A stretch of DNA of 64,000 bases from Candidatus Helarchaeota archaeon (GTDB lineage: Archaea; Asgardarchaeota; Lokiarchaeia; Helarchaeales; RDOG01): positions 1,249,910-1,313,909 of the forward strand of contig JAHPZH010000002.1 of the NCBI GenBank assembly GCA_019058315.1, written 5' to 3'. The translations under genes were made by a program, and so were the position numbers. The notes beneath the pieces are model-generated. The model had not been told where the DNA came from. It ran no database searches and saw nothing but the letters and a program-made list of their open reading frames with translations. The stretch's first letter is position 1. The number at the start of each line of letters is the position of its first letter. Below, one piece after another: positions 53,882-62,710 of this stretch.

Positions 53882-56266
53882 TTATGCTTTCTTTTTTCTA
53901 ATTAATCGTTTTAAAGTGGTTGTATTTGTGCATATATAAGTTGGTTTCCAGTTGTGTTCTTTTAAATGCGCCATAACTTCATCTTTTATCGTCAATGGAA
54001 TATCAGCTTCTTCTCGAATATATAGATACACATCATCAGGAAAAGCTCCAAAGTATTTTTTATGAAGATCTATGTAATGTGTCAATTTAACTTGCCTACC
54101 TTTGAAATTATCACTTGAACGGATGCATAATTTAGCAGCCATTACTATACATTCTTCAACTGATTCTGCAGAATAGAGTAAATGTTCTGGACACGGACCA
54201 CCATTAATTTTCTCTCCTGTATTAGCATCATAAACTTCCCATTTTTCTGGTTTATCCGTTCTACCTAAGAGTTGACGTCGATATTTAATACCATGTGAAC
54301 CTAATATAACAGGAATTCCATAAGCATTGCAACCAGTACCAATAGAAGCTGCTTTTTGACTATAAGCACCCCATGCAATACCACAAGCACCAATTCTATT
54401 TAAACAATAATCTGCAATTTCTTCGAAATTTCCTCGGATTGGTCTTCGAGCAAATATATTTGCTACTTTTACACAAGTTCCACTGATATGAGCATTCGAA
54501 ACACAAGATCCGGTATTTACCAAACCTCCTGCATCAAACTCTCCAGGATATTTCTCATAGAGTGTAACTTTATTTCCTTCATCATCTTCTGTCAAATATC
54601 TACCAATATCCATAGCCCCGCAACCACTTACAACAACAATATAACGTCGTTTCAAAAATTCTTCAGCAATCATTGCAACATCTTTAGTTCCCTTCGAATA
54701 ATTGGAACAACCTACTATTGCAATAACTCCTGGAATCTCGCCAAGAACAATCGGTGCACCTACGTTTCGTATTTCAGTGTCACGTATTGGTCCTCGACCT
54801 ACACGACATAAATATTTCTCATTTCTTATTTTTTCATTTGCTACATGTATCATTAATGAATGGATTGGAATTTCTTGAGGGCATGCTTCTTCACAACGAG
54901 TACAACCTACACACCAATCGTAAACATCATTAAGTAGACTGGGATCACCCGCTTTTAATGCTTGCATGGCATCAAAAACCTCCAGATTATTACCACATGC
55001 TGATTGACAAGTCCCACAACCTGTGCAACTTTGAGCAATCTGTACAGCTTCTTCAAGTGTTACAGGAATAATAGATTTTTTCTTTCCCGTTTTTGGATCT
55101 TTTCGTTTTTCAAACATTTTTTGTGCTACTTTAACAGAAACTCTACCTGCTTTTACAGGATCCAAGATAAGTGCTGCATCTTGTTTATCAGATACTAGTA
55201 ATTCAACTATTTCATCTTCATCCATTTCAGTTTGATCAGGTAGACCATGAGTAGCTTTATCATTTGTGGCTATAACTTTTGTATTCACTTTTTTTGCTTC
55301 AAGAATTATATCTGCTCTAATGCATTGTTCATCAATTTGAATTACATCAGCAAGTCCCGAACGGACAATTCTAATCTGCCAAGAAATTGGACCAACAATT
55401 TTAGCACGTGCATCATAACGAACAATATCATGTGTTGTACAACAAATGCCTCCAACTTCTATATTATCAGCAAGATTTTCTTCATGAAGGTAGTTCATAA
55501 CCTCAATACCTGGTGATACATTATGTCCAATAAGTAAAATTACTGGTTTATTTTCATCAATAGTTCCCAAGCCAGATTCTACGAGAGGTGTGTCAATTTC
55601 ACCTTTCGGAAAATTCCAAGCACAAACTTGGGAAATATCACCCACTTCCATCCCAACGTGGTCAACAATTCCAATATGGAATGCTTTAGCCTCAAAATCT
55701 ATTTCAGAACCTTCTTGACCTGTATGAGCTGCTGCAACTCCATGGAGAACTTGATTCTCACACCATTCCAATGCAATTTCTAAGTCTTTCAGCGTTTTAG
55801 GGCGATAACCACAGATCATTCGAGTATTAGGTGCTTCAACTGCAATATCTTGACCAAGATCTAAGGGTAAATTCGGACCATAATCTTCAATCAAATGATG
55901 AACTAAATGCCTTGAATGTGCTGCGTGGCAGCTAGCTCCAATAAGACAAGCTAATAGTACAATCCTGCTTTGTTGCGCAGATAGACTCAAACCACATGCA
56001 CCTCTCTTTCCCTCACTCATATCACATTTACCAAATGTACATAAACAGCACATATCACAAAGTGGAGCATACAAAGGAGGATATCGCCAATTTAAATAAT
56101 TATACCAATTACGGAGTTGTGTCTGGTTTGGCATGGGTGTAGGACCCATCGGTTCTTCTTCCCATTCTTCAGAAGGTAATCGTCCAATTTGAACCTCTAG
56201 ACCTTTTGCAGAAACTCTTTCAGATTTCAATTCATCAATTTTCATTCTTAATGAATCTTTTGCCAT
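53882..56266 (-). CDS. cdhA: Carbon monoxide dehydrogenase alpha subunit
   Basis: A 794-residue archaeal Ni-CODH that interconverts CO and CO2 with ferredoxin. The N-terminal cysteines of the D and B clusters are in CDMCCLCTFGKCDM and GACGLSL. Two ferredoxin-type [4Fe-4S] motifs, CTGCGTCQSACGNN and CVGCTRCEEACPQE, lie in the middle, as only archaeal CdhA has. C-cluster ligands are in ICCTTHD, CGAM, GSCVSN, ACGIAWG and CIVMAAKLC. First gene of the operon; ATG 56266 follows AAGTGA. The operon gives the carbonyl branch of the Wood-Ljungdahl pathway in either direction. Confidence 0.96.
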   Translation of the reverse strand: MAKDSLRMKIDELKSERVSAKGLEVQIGRLPSEEWEEEPMGPTPMPNQTQLRNWYNYLNWRYPPLYAPLCDMCCLCTFGKCDMSEGKRGACGLSLSAQQSRIVLLACLIGASCHAAHSRHLVHHLIEDYGPNLPLDLGQDIAVEAPNTRMICGYRPKTLKDLEIALEWCENQVLHGVAAAHTGQEGSEIDFEAKAFHIGIVDHVGMEVGDISQVCAWNFPKGEIDTPLVESGLGTIDENKPVILLIGHNVSPGIEVMNYLHEENLADNIEVGGICCTTHDIVRYDARAKIVGPISWQIRIVRSGLADVIQIDEQCIRADIILEAKKVNTKVIATNDKATHGLPDQTEMDEDEIVELLVSDKQDAALILDPVKAGRVSVKVAQKMFEKRKDPKTGKKKSIIPVTLEEAVQIAQSCTGCGTCQSACGNNLEVFDAMQALKAGDPSLLNDVYDWCVGCTRCEEACPQEIPIHSLMIHVANEKIRNEKYLCRVGRGPIRDTEIRNVGAPIVLGEIPGVIAIVGCSNYSKGTKDVAMIAEEFLKRRYIVVVSGCGAMDIGRYLTEDDEGNKVTLYEKYPGEFDAGGLVNTGSCVSNAHISGTCVKVANIFARRPIRGNFEEIADYCLNRIGACGIAWGAYSQKAASIGTGCNAYGIPVILGSHGIKYRRQLLGRTDKPEKWEVYDANTGEKINGGPCPEHLLYSAESVEECIVMAAKLCIRSSDNFKGRQVKLTHYIDLHKKYFGAFPDDVYLYIREEADIPLTIKDEVMAHLKEHNWKPTYICTNTTTLKRLIRKKKA

Positions 56267-56339
56267 TTTATTCACTTTCTTTTAATTTTATAATTGCTTA
56301 AATTTCAACTCCTTCTATTTTCAAATTGAAACTTTATTT

Positions 56340-56356
56340 TTTTTTATATGATATTT
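56340..56356 (-). promoter_or_regulatory. Candidate TATA element of the cdh operon
   Basis: On the minus strand the region reads AAATATCATATAAAAAA, about 75-90 bases before cdhA. It is the best TATA-like element in the 193-base spacer and would give a leader of roughly 50 bases. AT-richness lowers certainty. Confidence 0.3.
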
Positions 56357-56469
56357 AAGAAACGATAAGACAGAGTCTTAAAAAATTTAATTCATCAATA
56401 TTAAAAGTCAAAAAGGAAAAATTTAGAACATAAAATGAATCATACTTTGAAAAAATTTTTAAAATTTTA

Positions 56470-58359
56470 TTATTTTTGCTTTTCTAGATTTAATATTTGA
56501 AATGGAAATTTAAAAATAAGAGCCATTATAAAATTTCTTCCTTCTATTATTCGTTCATTCTTCGTTTTAGAAAGCCATTTAAATCTAAAATAGATCGAAA
56601 CTATGGAAATAGTAAGAATTGTAATGGTTACTATCCACAAACCAGTATAAACTTCTTCAGTTGTAGTAATTGGAGCAACCCAAACAAATATAATCTGACT
56701 TTCACTTTCTCCTCTACTATTATATAACGTTAATTCTATAATGGATAGTCCTGATGCATCTTTAATAGGAAAAATCATTAATTCATCAGTATTTTTTGAT
56801 AAAATTGGTATGCATGTATGAAAGATTCCAGAAAAACTCCAAGTTAGTTGACTATTATTATCAATTTTATCATATTCATATTTAGAAAGGTCAATTTTTT
56901 CTGGAATTCCATTTTCTATTAAATTAACGTGTGGAATTCGACCATTAACTATTTTTGGTTTAATATTATTACCAATATGTATTTTAATACTATCTTCTAC
57001 ATGATGATTTACTCGAACTCTTAAATAATAAGAACCGTTAGCAATATTTGTTGTATTTAGAGTCCCATTCCAAACATATGGAATTTTGGAAGTTTGGTTC
57101 ATGGGTTGCCAGTCACTTTTCCAATCCTCAATATAATTTGGGAAGATATTATCCCATTTTATATTATATATTTGAAATTCTGCAAGGTAGTCTGCAAGAG
57201 CTATTTTCGTAAAATCCCATGCATTTGTCCATGTTATATTATATAACTGAAATTCTACAGAACCTATGGTTGATTCATTAAATATTAAAGCTCGAACTGG
57301 AACTGAAGACTGTTCTAGATCGTATGTTCTGGTAGTTAATGATTCGTCAAGAGGAGAAGTTATAATAACAGCAGGCCAATCTCCAAGAGTTTTAGAGGAT
57401 ATAGATACACCATCGTTATCGACAGCAATAATCCTATATTTACCAGGGTATGATGTTCCTAGAGAATCAGTGCAAAGGTATAATGTGTCATTATATGTAT
57501 AATGCTCATCTCTATGTTTATGCCCATAAATATGAGCTGTGACGTTATATTCATAAATAAGGTCATTAAAGGTTTTTCCACTGGTAGCATGGTTATTACC
57601 TACTCCATAAAATGGATGATGCGAGAAAACAAATGTTAAATTTGAATTTTGTGTCTGATTAAGTGTTTTTTCAAACCAATCCAACTCAGATTTATTCAGA
57701 TCACCATTTGTACCTTCTGGCCAAATATATCCTTCATCTGCTGAATTCAAAGCAATAAAGGAATAATTTCCATAGGTTTTATTTACAGTCCAATTAAACT
57801 GTGTTTTTCCATGAGCTCGTCCCTGTACTGAATAATCTTTGTAAAAGGAAAAAGTTGGATCTCCATAGATATCATGATTCCCGAGTAAATCGTAATAAAA
57901 AGATTCATTCATACCCCATTTATCTAGAATTTGTTTATACATCTCCCATTGAGTAAAATCTTGATAAAAAGGAATTAAGGTCATCCCATCTACTAAATCT
58001 CCTGTATTTACGATAAATTCTGGACGGATATATTTAAATTCATTGAAAAATCCCTCGAAAAATATGTAAGAATAACCCCATAATTCAGGAGGATCTGATA
58101 TTGAACCAGAACCCAAGTGTGTATCAGTTATTTGGACAAACCAAAAAATTTGGCTATTATTATCTGTTTGACTTGGATAATCTCCATGGGCGTAAGATCC
58201 AATAAATTCTGTAGTTTTTGTAAATTGAGTAAAAAGTAATCGTGGAAGATAATACTCCAAGGGATCATCATTTTTATAAGGATTGAAAATTAAGGAAAAA
58301 GGAATAATAGATAAAATTGCTAGAAGGGAAAGGATTTTCAAAGCAGTTTTTCGCTTCAC
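56470..58359 (-). CDS. TMEM62-like membrane-anchored metallophosphoesterase
   Basis: A 629-residue calcineurin-like phosphoesterase. An N-terminal signal or anchor helix (about 7-25) is followed by the metal-site motifs QITDTHLG, NTGDLVDG, LLGNHDIYG, SHHPFYG and YGHKHRDEH, all complete. Ig-like beta domains follow, and one membrane helix lies near the C-terminus (about 575-598). This order is that of eukaryotic TMEM62 and related archaeal proteins; the catalytic domain should face outside. Start GTG 58359 overlaps the stop of the upstream gene (GTGA), with GAGGA just before it. The substrate is unknown. Confidence 0.85.
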   Translation of the reverse strand: MKRKTALKILSLLAILSIIPFSLIFNPYKNDDPLEYYLPRLLFTQFTKTTEFIGSYAHGDYPSQTDNNSQIFWFVQITDTHLGSGSISDPPELWGYSYIFFEGFFNEFKYIRPEFIVNTGDLVDGMTLIPFYQDFTQWEMYKQILDKWGMNESFYYDLLGNHDIYGDPTFSFYKDYSVQGRAHGKTQFNWTVNKTYGNYSFIALNSADEGYIWPEGTNGDLNKSELDWFEKTLNQTQNSNLTFVFSHHPFYGVGNNHATSGKTFNDLIYEYNVTAHIYGHKHRDEHYTYNDTLYLCTDSLGTSYPGKYRIIAVDNDGVSISSKTLGDWPAVIITSPLDESLTTRTYDLEQSSVPVRALIFNESTIGSVEFQLYNITWTNAWDFTKIALADYLAEFQIYNIKWDNIFPNYIEDWKSDWQPMNQTSKIPYVWNGTLNTTNIANGSYYLRVRVNHHVEDSIKIHIGNNIKPKIVNGRIPHVNLIENGIPEKIDLSKYEYDKIDNNSQLTWSFSGIFHTCIPILSKNTDELMIFPIKDASGLSIIELTLYNSRGESESQIIFVWVAPITTTEEVYTGLWIVTITILTISIVSIYFRFKWLSKTKNERIIEGRNFIMALIFKFPFQILNLEKQK

Positions 58360-58997
58360 TTTATCCTCAACCTCCTTAATATTGAAGAAATTTTTAACCT
58401 TCTCAAGATAGATTTAATTAAATTTGGTTCCGGAACATTATTAAGAATTACCAATTCTTTTATGCCTAATTTTAAGATTCTAGCACTAACTAAACGAAGA
58501 ACTTCCACCATAACCCAAAAATACAACGTATTATAAAATATAGATTTGTCAAAATCGCCCAAAACTTCGATAGAGGGTGCCAATTTTATACTGATTGCTG
58601 GAAATAAGTAAACGGGTGGAATAAATTGTAAAAGTAGTAACAATGCATAGATCATTACGAATGCAGATAATATTCCACCTATAATATTCCAATCAAAATA
58701 AGTTTCTAGGTTTTTTCTCATTTTAGAAATTTTCCAACCACTAATCAGAAATGTGAAGCTAATTCGTAACATTAAATAACACATTAGACCCCAGATAAAA
58801 TAGCTACCAATATAACGTGGGTAATCATAAACAAAAGTCAATTCAAGAATATTAAAAGAATAATAAAAAATTGGTAAACTTGGTCTAGTTGTTTTATAGA
58901 GAGTGGGAGCTAAAAAAGTACAAGTAAGAAGTAAAAAGGCTATACCTAATATCTTATAAATTTCAGCTATAATCTCATTTCTTGTTAATATACCCAT
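58356..58997 (-). CDS. Integral membrane protein, about five helices
   Basis: A 213-residue protein with hydrophobic segments near 14-34, 55-85, 100-130 and 150-170 and a basic C-terminal tail (RRLKISSILRRLRIK). ATG 58997 with GTGA upstream is preferred to GTG 59006. It is translationally coupled to the metallophosphoesterase gene and follows the small membrane gene by 12 bases. No family is recognised. It may form a membrane complex with its neighbours. Confidence 0.7.
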   Translation of the reverse strand: MGILTRNEIIAEIYKILGIAFLLLTCTFLAPTLYKTTRPSLPIFYYSFNILELTFVYDYPRYIGSYFIWGLMCYLMLRISFTFLISGWKISKMRKNLETYFDWNIIGGILSAFVMIYALLLLLQFIPPVYLFPAISIKLAPSIEVLGDFDKSIFYNTLYFWVMVEVLRLVSARILKLGIKELVILNNVPEPNLIKSILRRLKISSILRRLRIK

Positions 58998-59009
58998 ATT
59001 ATTCACAAA

Positions 59010-59294
59010 TTAAGCCGTTTTACCTTCCTTAGGCTCTTCAGTCTCCAATAAATTATCGGTATGAAGGATTACTTTCTCACCAATAAATACCATAAGCCGT
59101 AAAAATAAGTACCAAAATGCCAGATTGTAAATAGGGCTAAAATCGATTATAGCACCAGCGGGTGGGAGGCTAGGAGGGAATGGAAAACTTAATACATTGA
59201 ATCCTAATAAGAAAAGTAATACGAGTACGAAAACAAACATTATAATTCCAAAGCCGAACCATTTGAAAATTTTCCTCTTTTGGTTAAGGTTCAA
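59010..59294 (-). CDS. Small membrane protein, TTG start
   Basis: A 94-residue protein with two helices at about 12-35 and 48-70 separated by a Pro-rich loop (FPFPPSLPPAG). The TTG start is well supported by GGAGGT 8 bases upstream. First gene of the three-gene operon leading to the metallophosphoesterase. The loop pattern resembles the second small membrane gene only in being hydrophobic; function unknown. Confidence 0.7.
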   Translation of the reverse strand: MNLNQKRKIFKWFGFGIIMFVFVLVLLFLLGFNVLSFPFPPSLPPAGAIIDFSPIYNLAFWYLFLRLMVFIGEKVILHTDNLLETEEPKEGKTA

Positions 59295-59404
59295 AAAATT
59301 CTACCTCCATTGTCAAAAAAAGTTTTTTATTAAATTTGGAGTAATAGGATAATAGAATTAACTATTTTCTTTTTAAGATATTTATCTTACGAAAGTGATT
59401 AGAT

Positions 59405-60283
59405 TTGGAAATAAATGACCCACTAGTTACAAAATTAAGGTTAGATGTTTTAGTGGAGAATTCTTCTTATAAAGCAAAATTTTTGGCAGAACATGGATTA
59501 TCAATATTAGTTCAAGCAGAAACAGAAGATAATAAAAAGTTTTTACTACTTTTTGATTCAGGAACTACTGGAATTCCACTTATAAATAATTTGAAGTTAT
59601 TAAAAATAGAAAATTTAATTCCCAAGCTAGATGGAATTATTTTGAGTCATGGTCATTATGATCATACTGGAGGATTAATGGAAGTCTTTAAATTATTAAA
59701 TAAAAAAATTCCATTATATCTTCATCCTGATGCTTTAAACCATAAATACTCTAAAAATGATGGAAAACTAAGAAATATCGGGATGCCTGCCCCTATTCTA
59801 GAAAAATTAAAAGATTATGTAGATCTACAAATTAGTAAGGAATTATGTTTAATTCATCCCTCTATAATAACTACTGGTCAAATAGATAGAACAACATTTG
59901 AGAAAGTTCCTGAACGATTTCAACAAAAAGTTGGAGAAAAATTAGTACATGATGATATTTTAGATGACCAAGCATTAATTCTAAAATTAAAAACTGGTAT
60001 TGTAATAATTTGTGGGTGTGGTCATTCTGGTATCATAAATATAATCAAACATGCCATTAAAATAACAAGTTCTAGTAAAATTAATTTAATTATTGGTGGA
60101 TTCCATTTGATTGATGCAAAATTTGATAAACTTAACCAAACAATAAATGAAATAAAAAAATTTGATATTGATTTGGTGGCTCCCAACCATTGTACTGGTC
60201 TTTATCCGACTACTTTATTAGTTAACGAATATTTGGGATCCTTCCGAGAAATGCATGTGGGAGATAATATAGTTTTTGAATAA
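59405..60283 (+). CDS. Metallo-beta-lactamase-fold protein, methyltransferase/cyclic-phosphate type
   Basis: A 292-residue MBL-fold protein with ILSHGHYDHTGGL as metal motif, preceded by FDSGTTGIPLINNL, and with the late ligands GCGHSGI and PNHCTG. This pattern is that of the 7,8-dihydropterin-6-methyl-4-(beta-D-ribofuranosyl)aminobenzene 5'-phosphate synthase-like branch (a tetrahydromethanopterin precursor step), but the branch has many unassigned members. The TTG start at 59405 follows AAAGTGAT. A pterin role would fit the CODH/ACS metabolism next door. Confidence 0.75.
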   Translation: MEINDPLVTKLRLDVLVENSSYKAKFLAEHGLSILVQAETEDNKKFLLLFDSGTTGIPLINNLKLLKIENLIPKLDGIILSHGHYDHTGGLMEVFKLLNKKIPLYLHPDALNHKYSKNDGKLRNIGMPAPILEKLKDYVDLQISKELCLIHPSIITTGQIDRTTFEKVPERFQQKVGEKLVHDDILDDQALILKLKTGIVIICGCGHSGIINIIKHAIKITSSSKINLIIGGFHLIDAKFDKLNQTINEIKKFDIDLVAPNHCTGLYPTTLLVNEYLGSFREMHVGDNIVFE

Positions 60284-60437
60284 AAATATTAGTTTAAATT
60301 ATACCAAATTTTCTAGATAATCTTCAAATAAATAAATAGTTATTCGTTATTTCCAGTATTATCTTGTAAGTTTACCTGATAATAAAGAACTATTATCTTA
60401 TCAAAAAAAAAGGTTTTAAATTAAGAAATCTATGATT

Positions 60438-62393
60438 TTATTTCTTAATTGATTTTTTAGTAATCGGTGTTTCACTGATTTTTTTATCCAACTCTTTAAA
60501 TGTTTTATTATTATTAATTCCAATTACTAACAATATTAGAAACAATGCCCCAAAACCAGCAATAATTCCTAGACCCAATGGCGAGAGCAAGAAGCTAGCT
60601 ACATCTCCTCCACCTTGACCTCCTGATATAAATATTGGCGATTCCTCGGAGGGCGATTCAGGTGTCTCTGTTGTGTTTATGATTGTTACAATAACTGAAT
60701 CTGAAATACCATATTGATTCTGACTATCATAATATTCAATTGTATAATTATAGGTTCCAAATACACCACGATAAATTGGTACAATTAATATGTTACTTTT
60801 ATTCCAACCAGTCCAATCTACCCATATGCCACCATCTAACCAGACACGGTATTTTCCTCCATCCCAATCATCATAAAGTGCCCAAGCAATTGTTTCTGAA
60901 CCGTCCATAGTTGTACTAATATCATCAGGATGGTTTGAGGTTGGTATTGCATCTGTAATTATTTTCTGTGCATAAATATCATAATTGTTGCCACTTCTAT
61001 AATCTGACCATGTGATAATCGCGCCGCCCGCACCATCACTACAAATTTGGGGACTATCTTGATTTTCGCTTACCGTGCAAATTGCTTTTCCATCCGCTGT
61101 CCACTGAAGACTTCCTGATGAATTGATTTTTTGGGTATATATATCAATATTAGTTGGAGCTCTATAATCTTTCCATGTGATAATCGCACCACCCGCACCA
61201 TCGCTGCAAATCTGAGGACTTCCTTGAATATTGTATGCCGTGCAAATTGCAGTTCCGTTAGTTGTCCATTGAATACTTCCATTAGTAAGTATTTTTTGGG
61301 CATATATATCACAATCAGCTGCAGGTCTATAATCATTCCATGTGATAATCGCACCACCTGCACCATCACTACAAATCTGGGGTGTTTGTTGCCAATCGAT
61401 TTCCGTACAAATTGCAGTTCCATTAGGCACCCATTGAATGTTTCCTATGGAGCTTATACGTTGGGCATATATATCGAAAGTCGGTCCAGTTTCCATATCC
61501 TGCCATGTGATGATAGCACCGCCCGCACCATCGCTACAAATCTGGGGATTATTTTGTTCGAGACTTGCCGTGCTAATTATCTCTCCATTAGTCGTCCATT
61601 GAATACTTCCATTAGTAAGTATTTTTTGGGCGAAGATGTCCATATCTCCAAATCTGGTATCCACCCACGTGATAATCGCACCGCCTGCACCATCGCTGCA
61701 AATCTGGGGATTTGATGCAGTTATCGAACAAATAAGCTTTCCATCAGCTGTCCATTGAACGCCTCCTGATGAAAGGATTTTTTGGGCGTATATACCACCT
61801 GCACTTCTGCTATCATCCCACGTAATAATCGCACCGCCTGCACCATCGCTGCAAATCTGGGGATCTGTTTGGGTGTTACCTTGCGTGCAAATTGCCGTTC
61901 CATTCGCCGTCCATTGAATATTTCCTGATGAATCGATTTTTTGGGTATATATATCCTCATTACTTCCAGTTCTATAATCACGCCACGTAATAATCGCACC
62001 GCCTGCACCATCGCTACAAATCTGGGCTAACTGTTGATCATCGCTTTCTGTACAAATTGCCACTCCATCTGCCGTCCATTGAACATTTCCTGTTGAATTG
62101 ATTTTCTGAGCGTAAATATCCCAATCACCATTCCTATAATCACGCCATGTGATAATCGCACCGCCTGCACCATCACTGCAAATCTGAGCTACTTGTTGGT
62201 TGGCACTTGCATTGCTAATTATCGTTCCTTCAACATCCCACATTATATATTCGTCATTAATAGAAAGTGTTGAGGATTTGTGATCAGCCAAAGGTGGAAG
62301 ATAATTTATTGTAGATAGAGATCCGACGAGAAAAATAGTTGAAATTACGAATATTTGTAATACAACGAGAAATATCAATTTTTTTTGGTACAT
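60438..62393 (-). CDS. Membrane-anchored surface protein with eight 54-residue repeats
   Basis: A 651-residue exported protein. A signal or anchor helix lies at about 7-27; the body holds eight repeats with the core QICSDGAGGAIITW; then an Ig/PKD-like beta domain (about 485-565, ending in VIVTIINTT), a Ser/Pro/Gly-rich linker and one membrane helix (about 600-622) with a basic tail. The repeats, ending DIYAQKI, resemble beta-propeller blades, so eight repeats could form one propeller. ATG 62393 is chosen because TGATC lies 4 bases upstream; ATG 62402 is also open. It probably stands on the cell surface for adhesion or glycan binding. Confidence 0.8.
   Translation of the reverse strand: MYQKKLIFLVVLQIFVISTIFLVGSLSTINYLPPLADHKSSTLSINDEYIMWDVEGTIISNASANQQVAQICSDGAGGAIITWRDYRNGDWDIYAQKINSTGNVQWTADGVAICTESDDQQLAQICSDGAGGAIITWRDYRTGSNEDIYTQKIDSSGNIQWTANGTAICTQGNTQTDPQICSDGAGGAIITWDDSRSAGGIYAQKILSSGGVQWTADGKLICSITASNPQICSDGAGGAIITWVDTRFGDMDIFAQKILTNGSIQWTTNGEIISTASLEQNNPQICSDGAGGAIITWQDMETGPTFDIYAQRISSIGNIQWVPNGTAICTEIDWQQTPQICSDGAGGAIITWNDYRPAADCDIYAQKILTNGSIQWTTNGTAICTAYNIQGSPQICSDGAGGAIITWKDYRAPTNIDIYTQKINSSGSLQWTADGKAICTVSENQDSPQICSDGAGGAIITWSDYRSGNNYDIYAQKIITDAIPTSNHPDDISTTMDGSETIAWALYDDWDGGKYRVWLDGGIWVDWTGWNKSNILIVPIYRGVFGTYNYTIEYYDSQNQYGISDSVIVTIINTTETPESPSEESPIFISGGQGGGDVASFLLSPLGLGIIAGFGALFLILLVIGINNNKTFKELDKKISETPITKKSIKK
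60960..62190 (-). repeat. Eight tandem repeats of about 162 bp
   Basis: Each unit carries a nearly fixed block (minus strand CAGATTTGTAGTGATGGTGC with small changes) at about 61030, 61195, 61360, 61525, 61690, 61845, 62010 and 62170. The block is more GC-rich and more conserved than the rest of the unit, suggesting recent copying or conversion. Confidence 0.85.
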
Positions 62394-62498
62394 TTTGATC
62401 ATTTCATTTAACTTAATTAATATTCAAAAAAATAATACTATCCCAATTATTAGTTTTTATATATGAAAGAATTTTAAAATCATTTATTTATCTTTAAC

Positions 62499-62659
62499 TA
62501 TAAGGGAAATAACATAGTTATTTGAGATGAAATAAGGGATGTAATAGAGTTATTTGAGACGAAATAAGGGATATAATATAGTTATTTGAGACATAATAAT
62601 TTTAATAAAATTTTTACTATTTTCATAAAATAAGGGAAAGAATATAGTATTTGAGAAGA
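62499..62659 (+). repeat. 32-bp direct repeat array upstream of the GIFT-domain gene
   Basis: Three contiguous 32-base units begin at about 62499, 62531 and 62563 (core AATAAGGGATATAATATAGT then TATTTGAGACGA), and a fourth, slightly shortened, begins at 62629 after 34 unrelated bases. ATCTAACATTA is then repeated twice near 62668-62690. The array fills most of the 317-base gap between the surface protein and the gene at 62711; no gene is seen here. It may be an operator array, an iteron-like element or slippage product. Confidence 0.8.
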
Positions 62660-62710
62660 AATAAAATATCTAACATTAAATCTAACATTAAATAGTTAAG
62701 GTAGGAAAAA

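Noticed and set aside
61131..61715. A long open frame on the + strand inside the surface protein gene
   Set aside because: It is antisense to the repeats, keeps open only because the repeated units lack stops in that frame, and its product looks unlike a protein.
62499..62659. 32-bp repeats as a CRISPR array
   Set aside because: Three units are contiguous with no spacers, units vary, and no cas gene is present.
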